NCBI RefSeq assembly: GCF_001956915.1
Contig: NZ_MLJO01000016.1
Location: forward strand, 1 to 64,000
Source: Intrasporangium flavum
GTDB lineage: Bacteria; Actinomycetota; Actinomycetes; Actinomycetales; Dermatophilaceae
Length of the DNA: 64,000 nt
Reading direction: 5' to 3'
Below, one piece after another: positions 36,088 to 44,775 of this stretch. The first letter of the stretch is position 1; the number at the start of each line of letters is the position of its first letter. Below the pieces are notes generated by a model, which saw nothing but the letters and a program-made list of their open reading frames with translations, had not been told where the DNA came from and did no database searches. The position numbers and the translations under genes are program-made.

Positions 36088-36093
36088 AACCTA
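36088..36093 (-). promoter_or_regulatory. Leaderless -10 box of the ferritin-like gene
   Basis: TAGGTT on the minus strand ends 6 nt before ATG 36081. Confidence 0.6.
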
Positions 36094-36128
36094 CCGGCGT
36101 GGATTCGGGCGCTCAGGCGTGCTGCCGG

Positions 36129-36320
36129 TAGACTGGGCCGGACAACTCGGTGCCCGGTCGGCACGATGGATCGCCCAGATGGTGCTCGCGGACACTCTCC
36201 CGCGCACCGGCGGAGCCCGCTCGACGCGGGGTTTCGCCCGTCAAGACACTTCCCGATCGGCCCGTCCCGCCACTGAGCTCCCGCCTCCTGCGGGGTGCTC
36301 GTGCCGATCGAGAGATGCAC
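36129..36320 (+). promoter_or_regulatory. Promoter and long leader of rhlE
   Basis: TAGACT (36129-36134) is a good -10; the predicted start near 36141 leaves a leader of about 180 nt, unusual here where many genes look leaderless. CGATCGG near 36262 can pair with CCGATCG just upstream of the ribosome binding site. Long autoregulatory leaders are known for bacterial DEAD-box helicase genes, so structural control is plausible. Confidence 0.4.
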
Positions 36321-38048
36321 ATGACCCAGACCCCCGAGACCCCGGCCGCCCCTGAAGCACCGGCCGAGGTCACCACCGATGCTGCCGCCGAGGCGGCCCA
36401 GACCGCGGCCGAGGTGGCCCCCGAGCTGACCTTCGCCGACTTCGACGTCCACCCCGACATCGTCGCCTCGCTCGCCGATGCCGGCATCACCCACCCGTTC
36501 CCCATCCAGGCGATGACGCTGCCGGTGGCCCTCTCCGGCCACGACATCATCGGCCAGGCCAAGACCGGCACGGGCAAGACCCTCGGCTTCGGCGTGCCGA
36601 TCCTCAACCGCGTCCTCGCCCCCGGCGACGAGGGCTTCGAGTCGCTGACGCGTCCCGGCAAGCCCCAGGCCCTCGCCGTCGCCCCGACGCGTGAGCTCGC
36701 CGTCCAGGTGGCCGGCGACCTCGAGCGCGCCGGCAAGCGCCGCGGCATCCGCGTGCTCACCGTGTACGGCGGTCGCGCGTACGAGCCGCAGATCGAGGCC
36801 CTCAAGAACGGCGTCGAGGTCGTCGTCGGCACGCCCGGCCGCCTCATCGACCTGTCCAAGCAGGGCCACCTCGACCTCTCCCAGGCCCGCACCGTCGTGC
36901 TCGACGAGGCCGACGAGATGCTCGACCTCGGCTTCCTGCCCGACGTCGAGACCCTCATGGCCCTGACGCCGGCCTCGCGCCAGACGATGCTTTTCTCCGC
37001 GACGATGCCGGGCGCGATCGTGGCCCTCGCGCGTCGCTACATGTCCCAGCCCACGCACATCCGCGCGATGGGCGACGACAGCGAGAACGCCCACACGGTC
37101 AAGGCCGTCGAGCAGTTCATCTACCGCGCGCACGCCCTCGACAAGGTCGAGATGCTCTCGCGCATGCTCCAGGCCAACGGCCGCGGCCTGACGATCATCT
37201 TCAGCCGCACCAAGCGCACCGCCGCCAAGGTCGCCGACGAGCTCGTCGAGCGCGGCTTCGCGGCCGCCGCCATCCACGGCGACCTCGGCCAGGGCGCCCG
37301 CGAGCAGGCCCTGCGCGCGTTCCGCAACGGCAAGGTCGACATCCTCGTGGCCACCGACGTCGCGGCCCGCGGCATCGACGTCGAGAACGTCACGCACGTC
37401 ATCAACTACCAGTGCCCCGAGGACGAGAAGACCTACCTGCACCGCATCGGTCGCACGGCGCGCGCCGGCAACACCGGCGTCGCGGTGACCTTCGTCGACT
37501 GGGACGACCTGCACCGCTGGGCGCTCATCAACAAGACGCTCGACCTCGGCATCCCCGAGCCGCAGGAGACCTACTCCAGCTCGGACCACCTCTTCTCCGA
37601 CCTCGACATCCCGACCGACGCCAAGGGCTACCTGCGCAAGTCCGAGCAGACCCGCGCCGGCCTCGCCGCCGAGGAGCTCGAGGACCTCGGCGAGACGGGC
37701 AAGCGCCACGGCAAGGGCGGCCAGGGCCGGTCCGGCCAGGGCTCATCGCAGGGCGGCTCCCGTGGCGGGCGCTCCGGTGGCCGTGACGCCTCGGACGAGG
37801 CCCGCGAGGACGGCGAGAGCCGCCCGCGCCGCCAGCGCAACCGACGCCGCACGCGTGGTGGCGGGGCAGCCGCCGCCGGCGCGGCCCCCTCGGCCGAGGG
37901 CGAGTCCTCGCCCGCCACGTCGGGCGAGCGGTCCACCGGCTCCTCCGAGGATGGCTCGTCGCGCCCGCGCCGACGCCGTCGCCGCGGCGGCTCGGGCCGC
38001 TCCGGCCAGCAGGCCGACAGCGCGCCCGCCACTTCCGGCGGCGAGTGA
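36321..38048 (+). CDS. rhlE: DEAD-box RNA helicase RhlE-like
   Basis: A 575-aa DEAD-box helicase. Q motif FPIQAMTLP, motif I AKTGTGKT, Ia PTRELAVQV, II DEAD, III SAT and VI HRIGRTARAG are all present within the first 400 residues. The C-terminal 150 residues are basic and Gly/Arg/Ser-rich (RSGGR, RRQRNRRRTRGG), probably disordered and RNA-binding. Starts at ATG 36315 and 36321 are equivalent; 36321 has GAGAG at better spacing. It remodels RNA in ribosome assembly or decay and corresponds to Rv3211. A 16-bp terminator follows. Confidence 0.93.
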   Translation: MTQTPETPAAPEAPAEVTTDAAAEAAQTAAEVAPELTFADFDVHPDIVASLADAGITHPFPIQAMTLPVALSGHDIIGQAKTGTGKTLGFGVPILNRVLAPGDEGFESLTRPGKPQALAVAPTRELAVQVAGDLERAGKRRGIRVLTVYGGRAYEPQIEALKNGVEVVVGTPGRLIDLSKQGHLDLSQARTVVLDEADEMLDLGFLPDVETLMALTPASRQTMLFSATMPGAIVALARRYMSQPTHIRAMGDDSENAHTVKAVEQFIYRAHALDKVEMLSRMLQANGRGLTIIFSRTKRTAAKVADELVERGFAAAAIHGDLGQGAREQALRAFRNGKVDILVATDVAARGIDVENVTHVINYQCPEDEKTYLHRIGRTARAGNTGVAVTFVDWDDLHRWALINKTLDLGIPEPQETYSSSDHLFSDLDIPTDAKGYLRKSEQTRAGLAAEELEDLGETGKRHGKGGQGRSGQGSSQGGSRGGRSGGRDASDEAREDGESRPRRQRNRRRTRGGGAAAAGAAPSAEGESSPATSGERSTGSSEDGSSRPRRRRRRGGSGRSGQQADSAPATSGGE

Positions 38049-38064
38049 CCCGCACAGCAGCAGC

Positions 38065-38101
38065 CGAGAGGCCGCGTCCCCGACCGGGACGCGGCCTCTC
38101 G
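38065..38101. terminator. Terminator of rhlE
   Basis: A perfect 16-bp stem with a 5-nt loop (CGACC) begins 17 nt after the rhlE stop, followed by TTCTC. Confidence 0.85.
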
Positions 38102-38151
38102 CGTTCTCACCGTCCACTCAACGGGCTCCCTGCCCGAATCCGGGCAGATTC

Positions 38152-38181
38152 TTGGCGTTCGCGGGTGTCGTCGTGCACAGT
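38152..38181 (+). promoter_or_regulatory. Leaderless promoter of the 86-aa conserved gene
   Basis: TTGGCG (-35) and CACAGT (-10) are 18 nt apart and the -10 ends 6 nt before GTG 38188. A small hairpin CTGCCCG-N4-CGGGCAG lies just upstream. Confidence 0.55.
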
Positions 38182-38187
38182 CGTCCC

Positions 38188-38448
38188 GTGCTCGATCCGG
38201 AACTCGTGGCGAGGGTCGCCGACTCGTCCGGCCTGACCCACGGGGAGGCCGCCCGCGTCATCGGTGACGTCCTGGCGCACTACGCCGAGCCCGTGGACGC
38301 CTACGTGCGCCGACGCCACCGCGAGCTGCAGACCTACGGCGTCCGCAACGACGAGGCGTTCCGGACCATCGCCACCGAGCTGCGGGACCGTCTCGTCGCG
38401 GCCCCCGGGCTGTCCGAGCGGCAGCTGCGCCGGATCGTCTACGGCTGA
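38188..38448 (+). CDS. Small conserved actinobacterial protein (86 aa) upstream of glmS
   Basis: The protein begins VLDPELVARVADSSGLTHGE and ends LSERQLRRIVYG. It is predicted all-helical, with many Arg/Glu, no Cys and no membrane segment. I recall very similar hypothetical proteins in other actinobacteria, but no assigned function. GTG 38188 is supported by a -35/-10 pair ending 6 nt before it. The next gene, glmS, starts 66 nt later on the same strand, so the two may be co-transcribed. Confidence 0.75.
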   Translation: MLDPELVARVADSSGLTHGEAARVIGDVLAHYAEPVDAYVRRRHRELQTYGVRNDEAFRTIATELRDRLVAAPGLSERQLRRIVYG

Positions 38449-38514
38449 CCGGCCCGGTAGCCCAGCCCCACTCTCACCGTCCCTCTCTCATCCCGTCCCC
38501 CAAGGAGAACCCCC

Positions 38515-40335
38515 ATGTGCGGAATCGTCGGCTACGTCGGTCGCCAGCCGGCCGCCCCGGTCCTCGTCGAGGGCCTGACCCGCCTCGAGTACCGCGGTTA
38601 CGACTCCGCCGGCCTCAGCGTGGCCGGGCCGAACGGCCAGACCGTCGTGCGACGCGTCGGGCGGGTCCGCGAGCTCGAGGCCGCGCTGCCGCGGCGCCTG
38701 CCCGGCACGGTCGGCATCGGCCACACCCGGTGGGCCACGCACGGCCCGGCCACCGAGGCCAACGCCCACCCGCACACGAGCGAGGACGGCCGGGTCGCCG
38801 TCGTGCACAACGGGATCATCGACAACGCGGCGGCGCTGCGCGAGCGGCTCGAGCGCGAGGGCGTCACCTTCACCTCCGACACCGACACCGAGGTGCTGGC
38901 CCACCTGATCGCACGCTCCCCCGCCGGCGACCTCGAGGAGCGCGTGCTCGAGGCCCTCGACCACGTCGTCGGCACCTACGCCGTCGCCGTCCTCGACACG
39001 GCGGCACCGGACCGCCTCGTCGTGGCGCGCAACGGCTCGCCCCTCATCCTCGGCGTCGGCGACAAGGAGATGTTCGTCGCCTCCGACGTCGCCGCGCTCG
39101 TGCGGCACACGTCCTCGGTCATCCACCTCGAGGACGGCGAGCTCGCCGAGGTCACCGCCCGCGGCTACCGCACCTTCACGCGCGAGACCCACGACACCGG
39201 CCGGGTGCCCACGACGATCGAGGTGGCCGACGAGGACGTCGACCTCGGCGACCACGGCCACTACATGGCCAAGGAGATCGCCGAGCAGCCCGAGACCGTG
39301 GCGCGGATGCTCCGCGGACGCCTCGACGCCCGGTTCGGCACGGCCCGGCTCGACGGGCTCAACCTCACCCCGCGCGAGCTGCGCGCGTTCCGACGCGTCA
39401 AGATCCTCGGCTGCGGGTCGGCCTACTACGTCGGCGAGCTCGGCGCCCTGCTCATCGAGGAGCTGGCCCGCATCCCGGCACACGCCGAGGCGGCGAGCGA
39501 GTTCCGCTACCGCAACCCGATCATCGAGCCCGACACTCTCTACGTCGCCGTGAGCCAGTCGGGCGAGACCGCCGACACGGCCTTCGCGGTGCGCGAGATC
39601 AAGCGCAAGGGCGGCCAGGTCGTCGGCCTCGTCAACGTCGTCGGCTCGACGATCGCCCGCGAGTGCGACGGCGGGATCTACCTGCACGCCGGCCCCGAGA
39701 TCGCGGTCGCCTCGACGAAGGCGCTGACCCACATGGGCGTCGGGTTCGCCCTGCTCGCCCTGCTGCTCGGCCGGGTGCGCGACCTCTCGGTGGCCGACGG
39801 GCAGCGCATCATCGCCGGTCTCGAGCGCCTGCCCGCCGACATCGCGGCGGTGCTCGAGCAGGAGGACGCCGTCGCCGAGGTGGCGCGCGAGCTGGCCGGC
39901 GCCGAGAGCCTCTTCTTCATCGGCCGGGTCCGCGGCTTCCCGGTGGCGCGCGAGGGCGCCCAGAAGTTCAAGGAGGTCTCCTACCGGCACGCCGAGGCCT
40001 ACCAGACGAGCGAGCTCAAGCACGGCCCGCTCGCGCTCATCGAGGCGGCCCGCCCGACCGTCGCGGTGATCCCCGACGACGAGCTGACCGACCGCAACCT
40101 CGCGGCGGCCGAGCAGGTCATGGCCCGCGGCGGGCCCGTCGTCGCGGTGACCCATCCCGGGGTCCGGCTCGGGGCCGTGGACGCCCGGCGGATCGACGTG
40201 CCGCGCAACGAGACCGAGCTCGACCCGATCGTGCTCATGGTCCCGATGCAGCTGCTGGCCCTCCACGCCGCGAGACACCTCGGCCTCGACATCGACAAGC
40301 CTCGTAACCTTGCCAAGTCGGTCACCGTCGAGTGA
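38515..40335 (+). CDS. glmS: Glucosamine-6-phosphate synthase (glutamine-dependent)
   Basis: A 606-aa two-domain enzyme making glucosamine-6-phosphate from fructose-6-phosphate and glutamine, the entry to UDP-GlcNAc and mycothiol. Cys2 (MCGIVGYVG) is the glutaminase nucleophile; TRWATHG lines that site. Two SIS domains follow, with SQSGETADT and ASTKALTHMGVGFALL. The C-terminus ends in the canonical LAKSVTVE. ATG 38515 follows AAGGAGAA. No glmS ribozyme-like structure is evident in the 66 bp upstream. Confidence 0.97.
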   Translation: MCGIVGYVGRQPAAPVLVEGLTRLEYRGYDSAGLSVAGPNGQTVVRRVGRVRELEAALPRRLPGTVGIGHTRWATHGPATEANAHPHTSEDGRVAVVHNGIIDNAAALRERLEREGVTFTSDTDTEVLAHLIARSPAGDLEERVLEALDHVVGTYAVAVLDTAAPDRLVVARNGSPLILGVGDKEMFVASDVAALVRHTSSVIHLEDGELAEVTARGYRTFTRETHDTGRVPTTIEVADEDVDLGDHGHYMAKEIAEQPETVARMLRGRLDARFGTARLDGLNLTPRELRAFRRVKILGCGSAYYVGELGALLIEELARIPAHAEAASEFRYRNPIIEPDTLYVAVSQSGETADTAFAVREIKRKGGQVVGLVNVVGSTIARECDGGIYLHAGPEIAVASTKALTHMGVGFALLALLLGRVRDLSVADGQRIIAGLERLPADIAAVLEQEDAVAEVARELAGAESLFFIGRVRGFPVAREGAQKFKEVSYRHAEAYQTSELKHGPLALIEAARPTVAVIPDDELTDRNLAAAEQVMARGGPVVAVTHPGVRLGAVDARRIDVPRNETELDPIVLMVPMQLLALHAARHLGLDIDKPRNLAKSVTVE

Positions 40336-40398
40336 CCGGCCGGTGACCGCCGAGAAGCGGTCGGCCACGGTCGCCCCCGAACGAGTGAGGAGCCCGCG

Positions 40399-40956
40399 AT
40401 GAAGCTGCACGCGTCGATCGACGGGAGGCTGCGCGCGTTCATCGAGGCGCAGCGGATGTTCTTCGTCGCGACGGCACCCCTCGCCACCGACGGGCACGTC
40501 AACGTCTCCCCCAAGGGGCTCGACGGCACGTTCCTCGTCGTCGACGAGCACACCGTCGCCTACCTCGACCTCACCGGCAGCGGCGCGGAGACCGTCGCCC
40601 ACCTGCGTGAGAACGGCCGGATCACGCTGATGTTCTGCGCCTTCGAGGGCCCGCCGAACATCGTGCGCCTGCACGGCCGCGGGCGCCACGTGCGCCCCGG
40701 CGACGAGGGCTTCGACGCGTGGGCCGCGCGCTTCGGCGTCGACCCTCCCGGCGTGCGGGGCGTGGTCGTCGTCGAGGTCGAGCGGGTCTCGGACTCCTGC
40801 GGGTTCGCCGTGCCGCTCTACGAGTTCACCGAGCAGCGCGACCTGCTCACGTCGTGGGCCGGCCGGCGCGGTCCCGAGGGCCTGGCCGCCTACCGCGTCG
40901 AGAAGAACGCGACGTCGGTCGACGGGCTGCCCGCCCTCGACCCCGAGGCCACCTGA
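40399..40956 (+). CDS. Pyridoxamine 5'-phosphate oxidase-like flavin-binding protein
   Basis: A 185-aa split-barrel protein (MFFVATAPLATDGHVNVSPKG, NGRITLMFCAFEGPPNIVRLHG) of the PNPOx-like family, which bind FMN, F420 or heme. NVSPKG is the typical phosphate-binding stretch. ATG 40399 follows GTGAGGAGC. It lies 63 nt downstream of glmS on the same strand. True PNPOx activity is unlikely; actinobacterial members of this shape are usually uncharacterised. A strong bidirectional terminator follows. Confidence 0.85.
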   Translation: MKLHASIDGRLRAFIEAQRMFFVATAPLATDGHVNVSPKGLDGTFLVVDEHTVAYLDLTGSGAETVAHLRENGRITLMFCAFEGPPNIVRLHGRGRHVRPGDEGFDAWAARFGVDPPGVRGVVVVEVERVSDSCGFAVPLYEFTEQRDLLTSWAGRRGPEGLAAYRVEKNATSVDGLPALDPEAT

Positions 40957-41005
40957 CGCGTCACCCGCGCAGGACGCGTCGGGGTGCGTCGGGACCCGGA
41001 CACGA

Positions 41006-41042
41006 CGAGGGGCCGGCACCGGGTCTCGGTGCCGGCCCCTCG
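41006..41042. terminator. 15-bp bidirectional terminator
   Basis: Perfect 15-bp arms with a 7-nt loop lie between the PNPOx-like gene and the convergent alcohol dehydrogenase gene. Confidence 0.85.
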
Positions 41043-41080
41043 CGTCCCCGCCGTGGGAGCGGACGGCGGGGACGCCCGCG

Positions 41081-42133
41081 TCAGGACTGCGGGTTGATCG
41101 TGGCGGTGTCGATGACGAAGCGGTAGCGCACGTCACCGGCGACGACGCGCTCGTAGGCGGCGTCGACCTCGTCGGCCGAGATCGTCTCGATGCTCGCGCC
41201 GATGCCGTGCTCGGCCGCGAAGTCGAGCATCTCCTGGGTCTGGGCGATGCCGCCGATGTTCGAGCCCGCCATCACCTTGCTGCCGCCGATGAGCGAGAAG
41301 GCGGCGAAGGTGTCGGGGTCGCTCGGGGCCCCGACGTTGACGAGCGCGCCGAGGGGCTTGAGCAGCGACAGGTAGGCGTCGACCGGCAGGTTGGCGCTGA
41401 CCGTGTTGAGGATGAGGTCGAAGCTGCCCTTGAGGTCCTCGAACGTCTGCTCGTCGGCGGTGGCGCGGTGGTCGCTGGCCCCGAAGGCCCGGGCGTCCTC
41501 CTGCTTGCCGAGGGTGCGGCTGAGCACGGTGACCTCGGCGCCGAGGGCGGCGGCGAACTTGACGCCCATGTGGCCGAGTCCGCCGAGGCCGACGACGGCG
41601 ACCTTCTTGCCGGGGCCGGCGCCCCAGCGCTTGAGCGGGTTGTAGGTCGTGATGCCGGCGCAGAGCAGCGGCGCGGCGACGTCGAGGTCGATGCCCTCGG
41701 GGATGCGGACCGCGAAGCGCTCCGAGACGACGACCTGCTGGGCGTAGCCGCCCTTGGTGGCCTCGTCGTCGTAGCCGCGGCCGTTGTAGGTCATGACGGC
41801 GCCCTTGGCGCAGAACTGCTCCTCACCGTCCTTGCAGTACTCGCACTCGCCGCAGGAGTCGACCATGCAGCCGACGCCCACGCGGTCGCCGACCTTGTAG
41901 CGGGTGACGCCGTCGCCGACGGCGGACACGACGCCGGCGATCTCGTGCCCGGGGACCATGGGGAAGATCGCGCCGCCCCACTCCTCCCGGACCTGGTGGA
42001 TGTCGCTGTGGCAGATGCCGGCGAACTTGATGTCGATGAGGACGTCGTCGTCACGCAGGTCACGGTGCTCGACGGTCCGGGCCTCGAAGGGGGCTCCGGC
42101 GCTCGGTGCGACCAGTGCGGGCGTGGAAATCAC
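41081..42133 (-). CDS. Zinc-dependent NADP-type alcohol/aldehyde dehydrogenase (YahK/AdhC-like)
   Basis: A 350-aa medium-chain dehydrogenase. Catalytic zinc ligands lie in GICHSD and PGHE, structural zinc in CGECEYCKDGEEQFC, and the nucleotide-binding loop is GLGGLGHMG. The sequence pattern (TKGGYAQQVVV, APLLCAGITTY) is that of the YahK/AdhC cinnamyl-alcohol-dehydrogenase-like group that reduces broad aldehydes with NADPH. GTG 42133 has AAGGAG upstream. It stands between the terminator at 41006 and the ParA-like gene, probably as its own unit. The physiological aldehyde is unknown. Confidence 0.93.
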   Translation of the reverse strand: MISTPALVAPSAGAPFEARTVEHRDLRDDDVLIDIKFAGICHSDIHQVREEWGGAIFPMVPGHEIAGVVSAVGDGVTRYKVGDRVGVGCMVDSCGECEYCKDGEEQFCAKGAVMTYNGRGYDDEATKGGYAQQVVVSERFAVRIPEGIDLDVAAPLLCAGITTYNPLKRWGAGPGKKVAVVGLGGLGHMGVKFAAALGAEVTVLSRTLGKQEDARAFGASDHRATADEQTFEDLKGSFDLILNTVSANLPVDAYLSLLKPLGALVNVGAPSDPDTFAAFSLIGGSKVMAGSNIGGIAQTQEMLDFAAEHGIGASIETISADEVDAAYERVVAGDVRYRFVIDTATINPQS

Positions 42134-42249
42134 AGGGGTTCTCCTTCACAGGGGTTGGCGACGCTCTCAGGTGCAGCGTCACCCGTCCCCCGAAACATTC
42201 CCGCAGGCGCGGATCGACGAACGGGCCTGCACGGACTCCCGGCGAGGAC

Positions 42250-43083
42250 TCAGGCGCGCTGCAGGCGCGGCAGGAGCGACGCCGCGACGTCGCGGTAGGC
42301 CTGCGCGCCCCGGGACGCGCGGGCCGTCGACAGGATCGAACGGCCGACGGCCGGGGCCTCGGCGAACCGGACCGTCTTGGGGATCGGTGGGTCGAGCACC
42401 GGCAGGTCGTAGCGCTCCCCGACGTCGGCCAGCACCTCGCGCGCGTGGTTGCTGCGGCCGTCGAAGAGCGTCGGCAGGATGCCCCACACCTGCAGGTCGC
42501 GGTTGAGGATCCGCTGCACGTCGGCGACGGTGTCGAGCAGCTGCCCGACGCCGCGGTGGCTCAGCATCTCGCACGGCATCGGGATGACGAGCCCGTCGGA
42601 GGCGGTCAGGGCGTTGAGGGTGAGCACGCCGAGGCTCGGCGAGCAGTCGAGCAGGACGACGTCGTAGGGCGTCGGGAGGTCCTCGAGCGCCGTGCGCAGC
42701 ACGTACTCGCGGCCCGGGCGCGGCATGAGCGCGGCCTCGGCACCGGCGAGGTCGATCGTCGACGGCACGAGGTCGACGCCCTCCTCGCACGAGACGACGA
42801 CGTCGGCCAGGGGCGTGCCGCCGGTCAGGACGTCGTGGACCGACTTCTCGACGGTGTCGGGGTCGACGCCGAGGGAGAAGGTGAGGCAGGCCTGCGGGTC
42901 GAGGTCGACGAGCAGGACGCGTTCGCCGTGCTCGGCGAAGGCGGCCCCGAGGCTCGCGACCGAGGTGGTCTTGGCGACGCCACCCTTCTGGTTCGCGACG
43001 GCGAGCACGGTGGGGCGCTCCGCCGGCTGCTCGTGGCGGGTGGTGGGGGCGGTGCTGGCGTCCTGGCGGGAACGGGCGGCCAT
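42250..43083 (-). CDS. ParA/Soj-family ATPase (orphan)
   Basis: A 277-aa ParA-type ATPase with deviant Walker A KGGVAKTT (residues about 34-41), LLVDLDPQ and VLLDCSPSLG, and a 25-residue polar N-terminal extension. No parB lies nearby, so it is not the chromosomal parAB operon; its position matches the Soj-like Rv3213c. Orphan ParA proteins position diverse cargo. ATG 43083 has CAGACT 7 nt upstream, consistent with a leaderless mRNA. Confidence 0.9.
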   Translation of the reverse strand: MAARSRQDASTAPTTRHEQPAERPTVLAVANQKGGVAKTTSVASLGAAFAEHGERVLLVDLDPQACLTFSLGVDPDTVEKSVHDVLTGGTPLADVVVSCEEGVDLVPSTIDLAGAEAALMPRPGREYVLRTALEDLPTPYDVVLLDCSPSLGVLTLNALTASDGLVIPMPCEMLSHRGVGQLLDTVADVQRILNRDLQVWGILPTLFDGRSNHAREVLADVGERYDLPVLDPPIPKTVRFAEAPAVGRSILSTARASRGAQAYRDVAASLLPRLQRA

Positions 43084-43090
43084 GGCCGTC

Positions 43091-43096
43091 AGTCTG
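43091..43096 (-). promoter_or_regulatory. Possible leaderless -10 box of the ParA-like gene
   Basis: CAGACT on the minus strand ends 7 nt before ATG 43083 and retains the key A and final T of a -10. Confidence 0.4.
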
Positions 43097-43116
43097 GCAG
43101 GTCACCGGCCCGGAAC

Positions 43117-43208
43117 GCGGAGATCGTCCGCGGCACGCGGGGAGCGTGACGCAGCCGACACGACGTGGCGCCGGCGGCGGGCGGTCAGAAGGCGGAGATC
43201 GTCCGCGG
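43117..43208. repeat. 17-bp direct repeat flanking the 3' end of the DinB-fold gene
   Basis: GCGGAGATCGTCCGCGG occurs at 43117-43133 and again at 43192-43208. The second copy is the last codons of the neighbouring gene, so the first looks like a duplicated gene end left in the intergenic region. Confidence 0.7.
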
Positions 43209-43832
43209 GGCGCGCTCGGAGCGGGTCAGGGCAGACACGACCGCGCCCTGGCCGTGCTTCTCGGCGGCGAGGTGCGTGAGCAGCCGCAGCACCGGGTCGA
43301 GCACGGCGTCCGGGAGCGTCGGCGCGGTGGCGCGGACGCTGGCGGCGAGGTCCTCGCCGTGCACGACGATCTCCATCATCCGGCTGGTGAGGAAGTCGTC
43401 GCGCACCAGCGACCAGCCCTGCCACGGGATGAGCACGGCGCGGTCGGCGGCCTGGGCGGCGAGCAGGTCGGGCAGGGCCTCGCGGGCGGCGACGACGCCG
43501 GCGAGCACCTCGTCACGGCCGGCCGCGGCCGTGGCGTCGCTGCCCTCGCGGATCGCGACGTTGACCTCGTCGTCGAGCGCCGCGGTGACCCAGGCGGCCC
43601 GCCGGTAGTGCTCCTCGAGCGGGATCGGGCCACCGTCGCCGCCGGCCCGCGGCGGGGCGGACAGGAGCGTGACCGCGGTGACCGGCTGGCTCGCGAGGTG
43701 GGCGACGAGGCCGCCGACGTTCCACTCGGGCAGGGCGCTCGGGCGCTCCCAGGCTGCGGCGACGTCCTCGCGCGACACGAGGGCGATGACGTGGTCGGTG
43801 GCGGCGAGGAACGCCTCACGCAGGTCGGTCAC
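43185..43832 (-). CDS. Maleylpyruvate isomerase-type DinB-fold protein
   Basis: A 215-aa protein with the mycothiol-dependent maleylpyruvate isomerase N-terminal fold: a four-helix DinB-like bundle with the metal-ligand pattern VGGLVAHLASQP and a later MMEIVVHGEDLA. Such proteins use mycothiol as cofactor or detoxification thiol. GTG 43832 has AGGAG upstream. It lies between the RecB-type nuclease and ParA-like genes, all on the minus strand. The specific reaction is unknown. Confidence 0.8.
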   Translation of the reverse strand: MTDLREAFLAATDHVIALVSREDVAAAWERPSALPEWNVGGLVAHLASQPVTAVTLLSAPPRAGGDGGPIPLEEHYRRAAWVTAALDDEVNVAIREGSDATAAAGRDEVLAGVVAAREALPDLLAAQAADRAVLIPWQGWSLVRDDFLTSRMMEIVVHGEDLAASVRATAPTLPDAVLDPVLRLLTHLAAEKHGQGAVVSALTRSERAPRTISAF

Positions 43833-43871
43833 GACGGGTCTCCTGGGTCGGACGGGGGTGGGTGGCCGGCG

Positions 43872-44723
43872 TCAGTCGTCGCGATCGAGGCCGGCCCAGT
43901 CGGACTTCTCCGGACCCTGCTGCTGCCCCTCGGGGCAGTGCGCCCGGAAGTCGCACCACGAGCACAACGGCGAGGTCCGCGGCGCGAAGCGGGTGGACTC
44001 GACGCCGACGTCCTTGAAGTCGGCGTCGGCGCGCCGCAGGTCGGAGGCGATCGATTCGGCCTCGGCGACCTTGCGGGCCAGCGACTCCTCGGTGTGCACA
44101 TGGCTCGCGACGGTGCCGCTCGGCAGGTGGTGCAGCTCGACGCGCAGGCACGGCCGGCGGAACATCCGCGCCACCGCGACGGCGTAGAGGGCCAGCGGCA
44201 GCGAGGTGCGCGCGTCGTCGTCGGTGGGCACCTGGCGGCCGGTCTTGTAGTCGACGACGACGAGCTCGCCGTCGCGGTCGTCGAGCCGGTCGATGCGGCC
44301 GGTGACCGCGATCTCGTCGGTCTTGAGCGACACGCTGCGCTCGATGCCGACCGGCTGGTTGTCGCGGTCGCTGTGGCGCAGGTACTCGGTGACGAGGTCG
44401 CGCACCCGCAGGCGCCAGGCCATCGACTGCTCGGGGTCGCGGAAGCCGACGTCGATCCACGACGAGCGGACGAGCTCGGCCACCCCGGCCGGGGTGCGCT
44501 GGGACACCGGGAGGTCCCAGAAGTCGCGCAGGACGTTGTGCGTGGCGATGCCGACCGAGGTGTGGGCCCGCTGCGGCCGGGCCTGCGGGCGCGGGCGGTC
44601 GAGGTACTGCATGCGGTAGCGCCGCGGGCAGTCGAGCCAGGCGAGCAGCTTGGAGGGCGAGCCGGTGTAGAGGGGCGTCGGCATGCCGGCGAAGGTCGTC
44701 TGCTCTGCCGGTCCCGTCGTCAC
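43872..44723 (-). CDS. RecB-family (Cas4-like) single-domain exonuclease
   Basis: A 283-aa PD-(D/E)XK nuclease. The catalytic core is GRIDRLDDRDGELVVVDYKTG followed by the SLPLALYAVAVAR helix. An N-terminal Cys (LAWLDCPRRYRMQY) and a C-terminal CSWCDFRAHC give the four Cys of an Fe-S cluster as in Cas4/AddB nucleases. There is no helicase domain and no cas genes nearby. Similar stand-alone proteins occur widely in actinobacteria with a presumed DNA-repair role. GTG 44723 has TAGGGT 6 nt upstream, so the transcript is probably leaderless. Confidence 0.9.
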   Translation of the reverse strand: MTTGPAEQTTFAGMPTPLYTGSPSKLLAWLDCPRRYRMQYLDRPRPQARPQRAHTSVGIATHNVLRDFWDLPVSQRTPAGVAELVRSSWIDVGFRDPEQSMAWRLRVRDLVTEYLRHSDRDNQPVGIERSVSLKTDEIAVTGRIDRLDDRDGELVVVDYKTGRQVPTDDDARTSLPLALYAVAVARMFRRPCLRVELHHLPSGTVASHVHTEESLARKVAEAESIASDLRRADADFKDVGVESTRFAPRTSPLCSWCDFRAHCPEGQQQGPEKSDWAGLDRDD

Positions 44724-44729
44724 GCCGAC

Positions 44730-44735
44730 ACCCTA
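44730..44735 (-). promoter_or_regulatory. Leaderless -10 box of the RecB-type nuclease gene
   Basis: TAGGGT on the minus strand ends 6 nt before GTG 44723. Confidence 0.6.
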
Positions 44736-44775
44736 CGGCCCGCCCCCGACATCCGCCGGGCGACATCCACAGGCG

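Noticed and set aside
41081-43083. A parAB partition locus
   Set aside because: The ParA-like gene has no parB or parS-like palindrome beside it; it is an orphan ATPase.
43872-44723. A CRISPR Cas4 gene
   Set aside because: The Cas4-like nuclease fold is shared by stand-alone RecB-family proteins, and there are no other cas genes or arrays.
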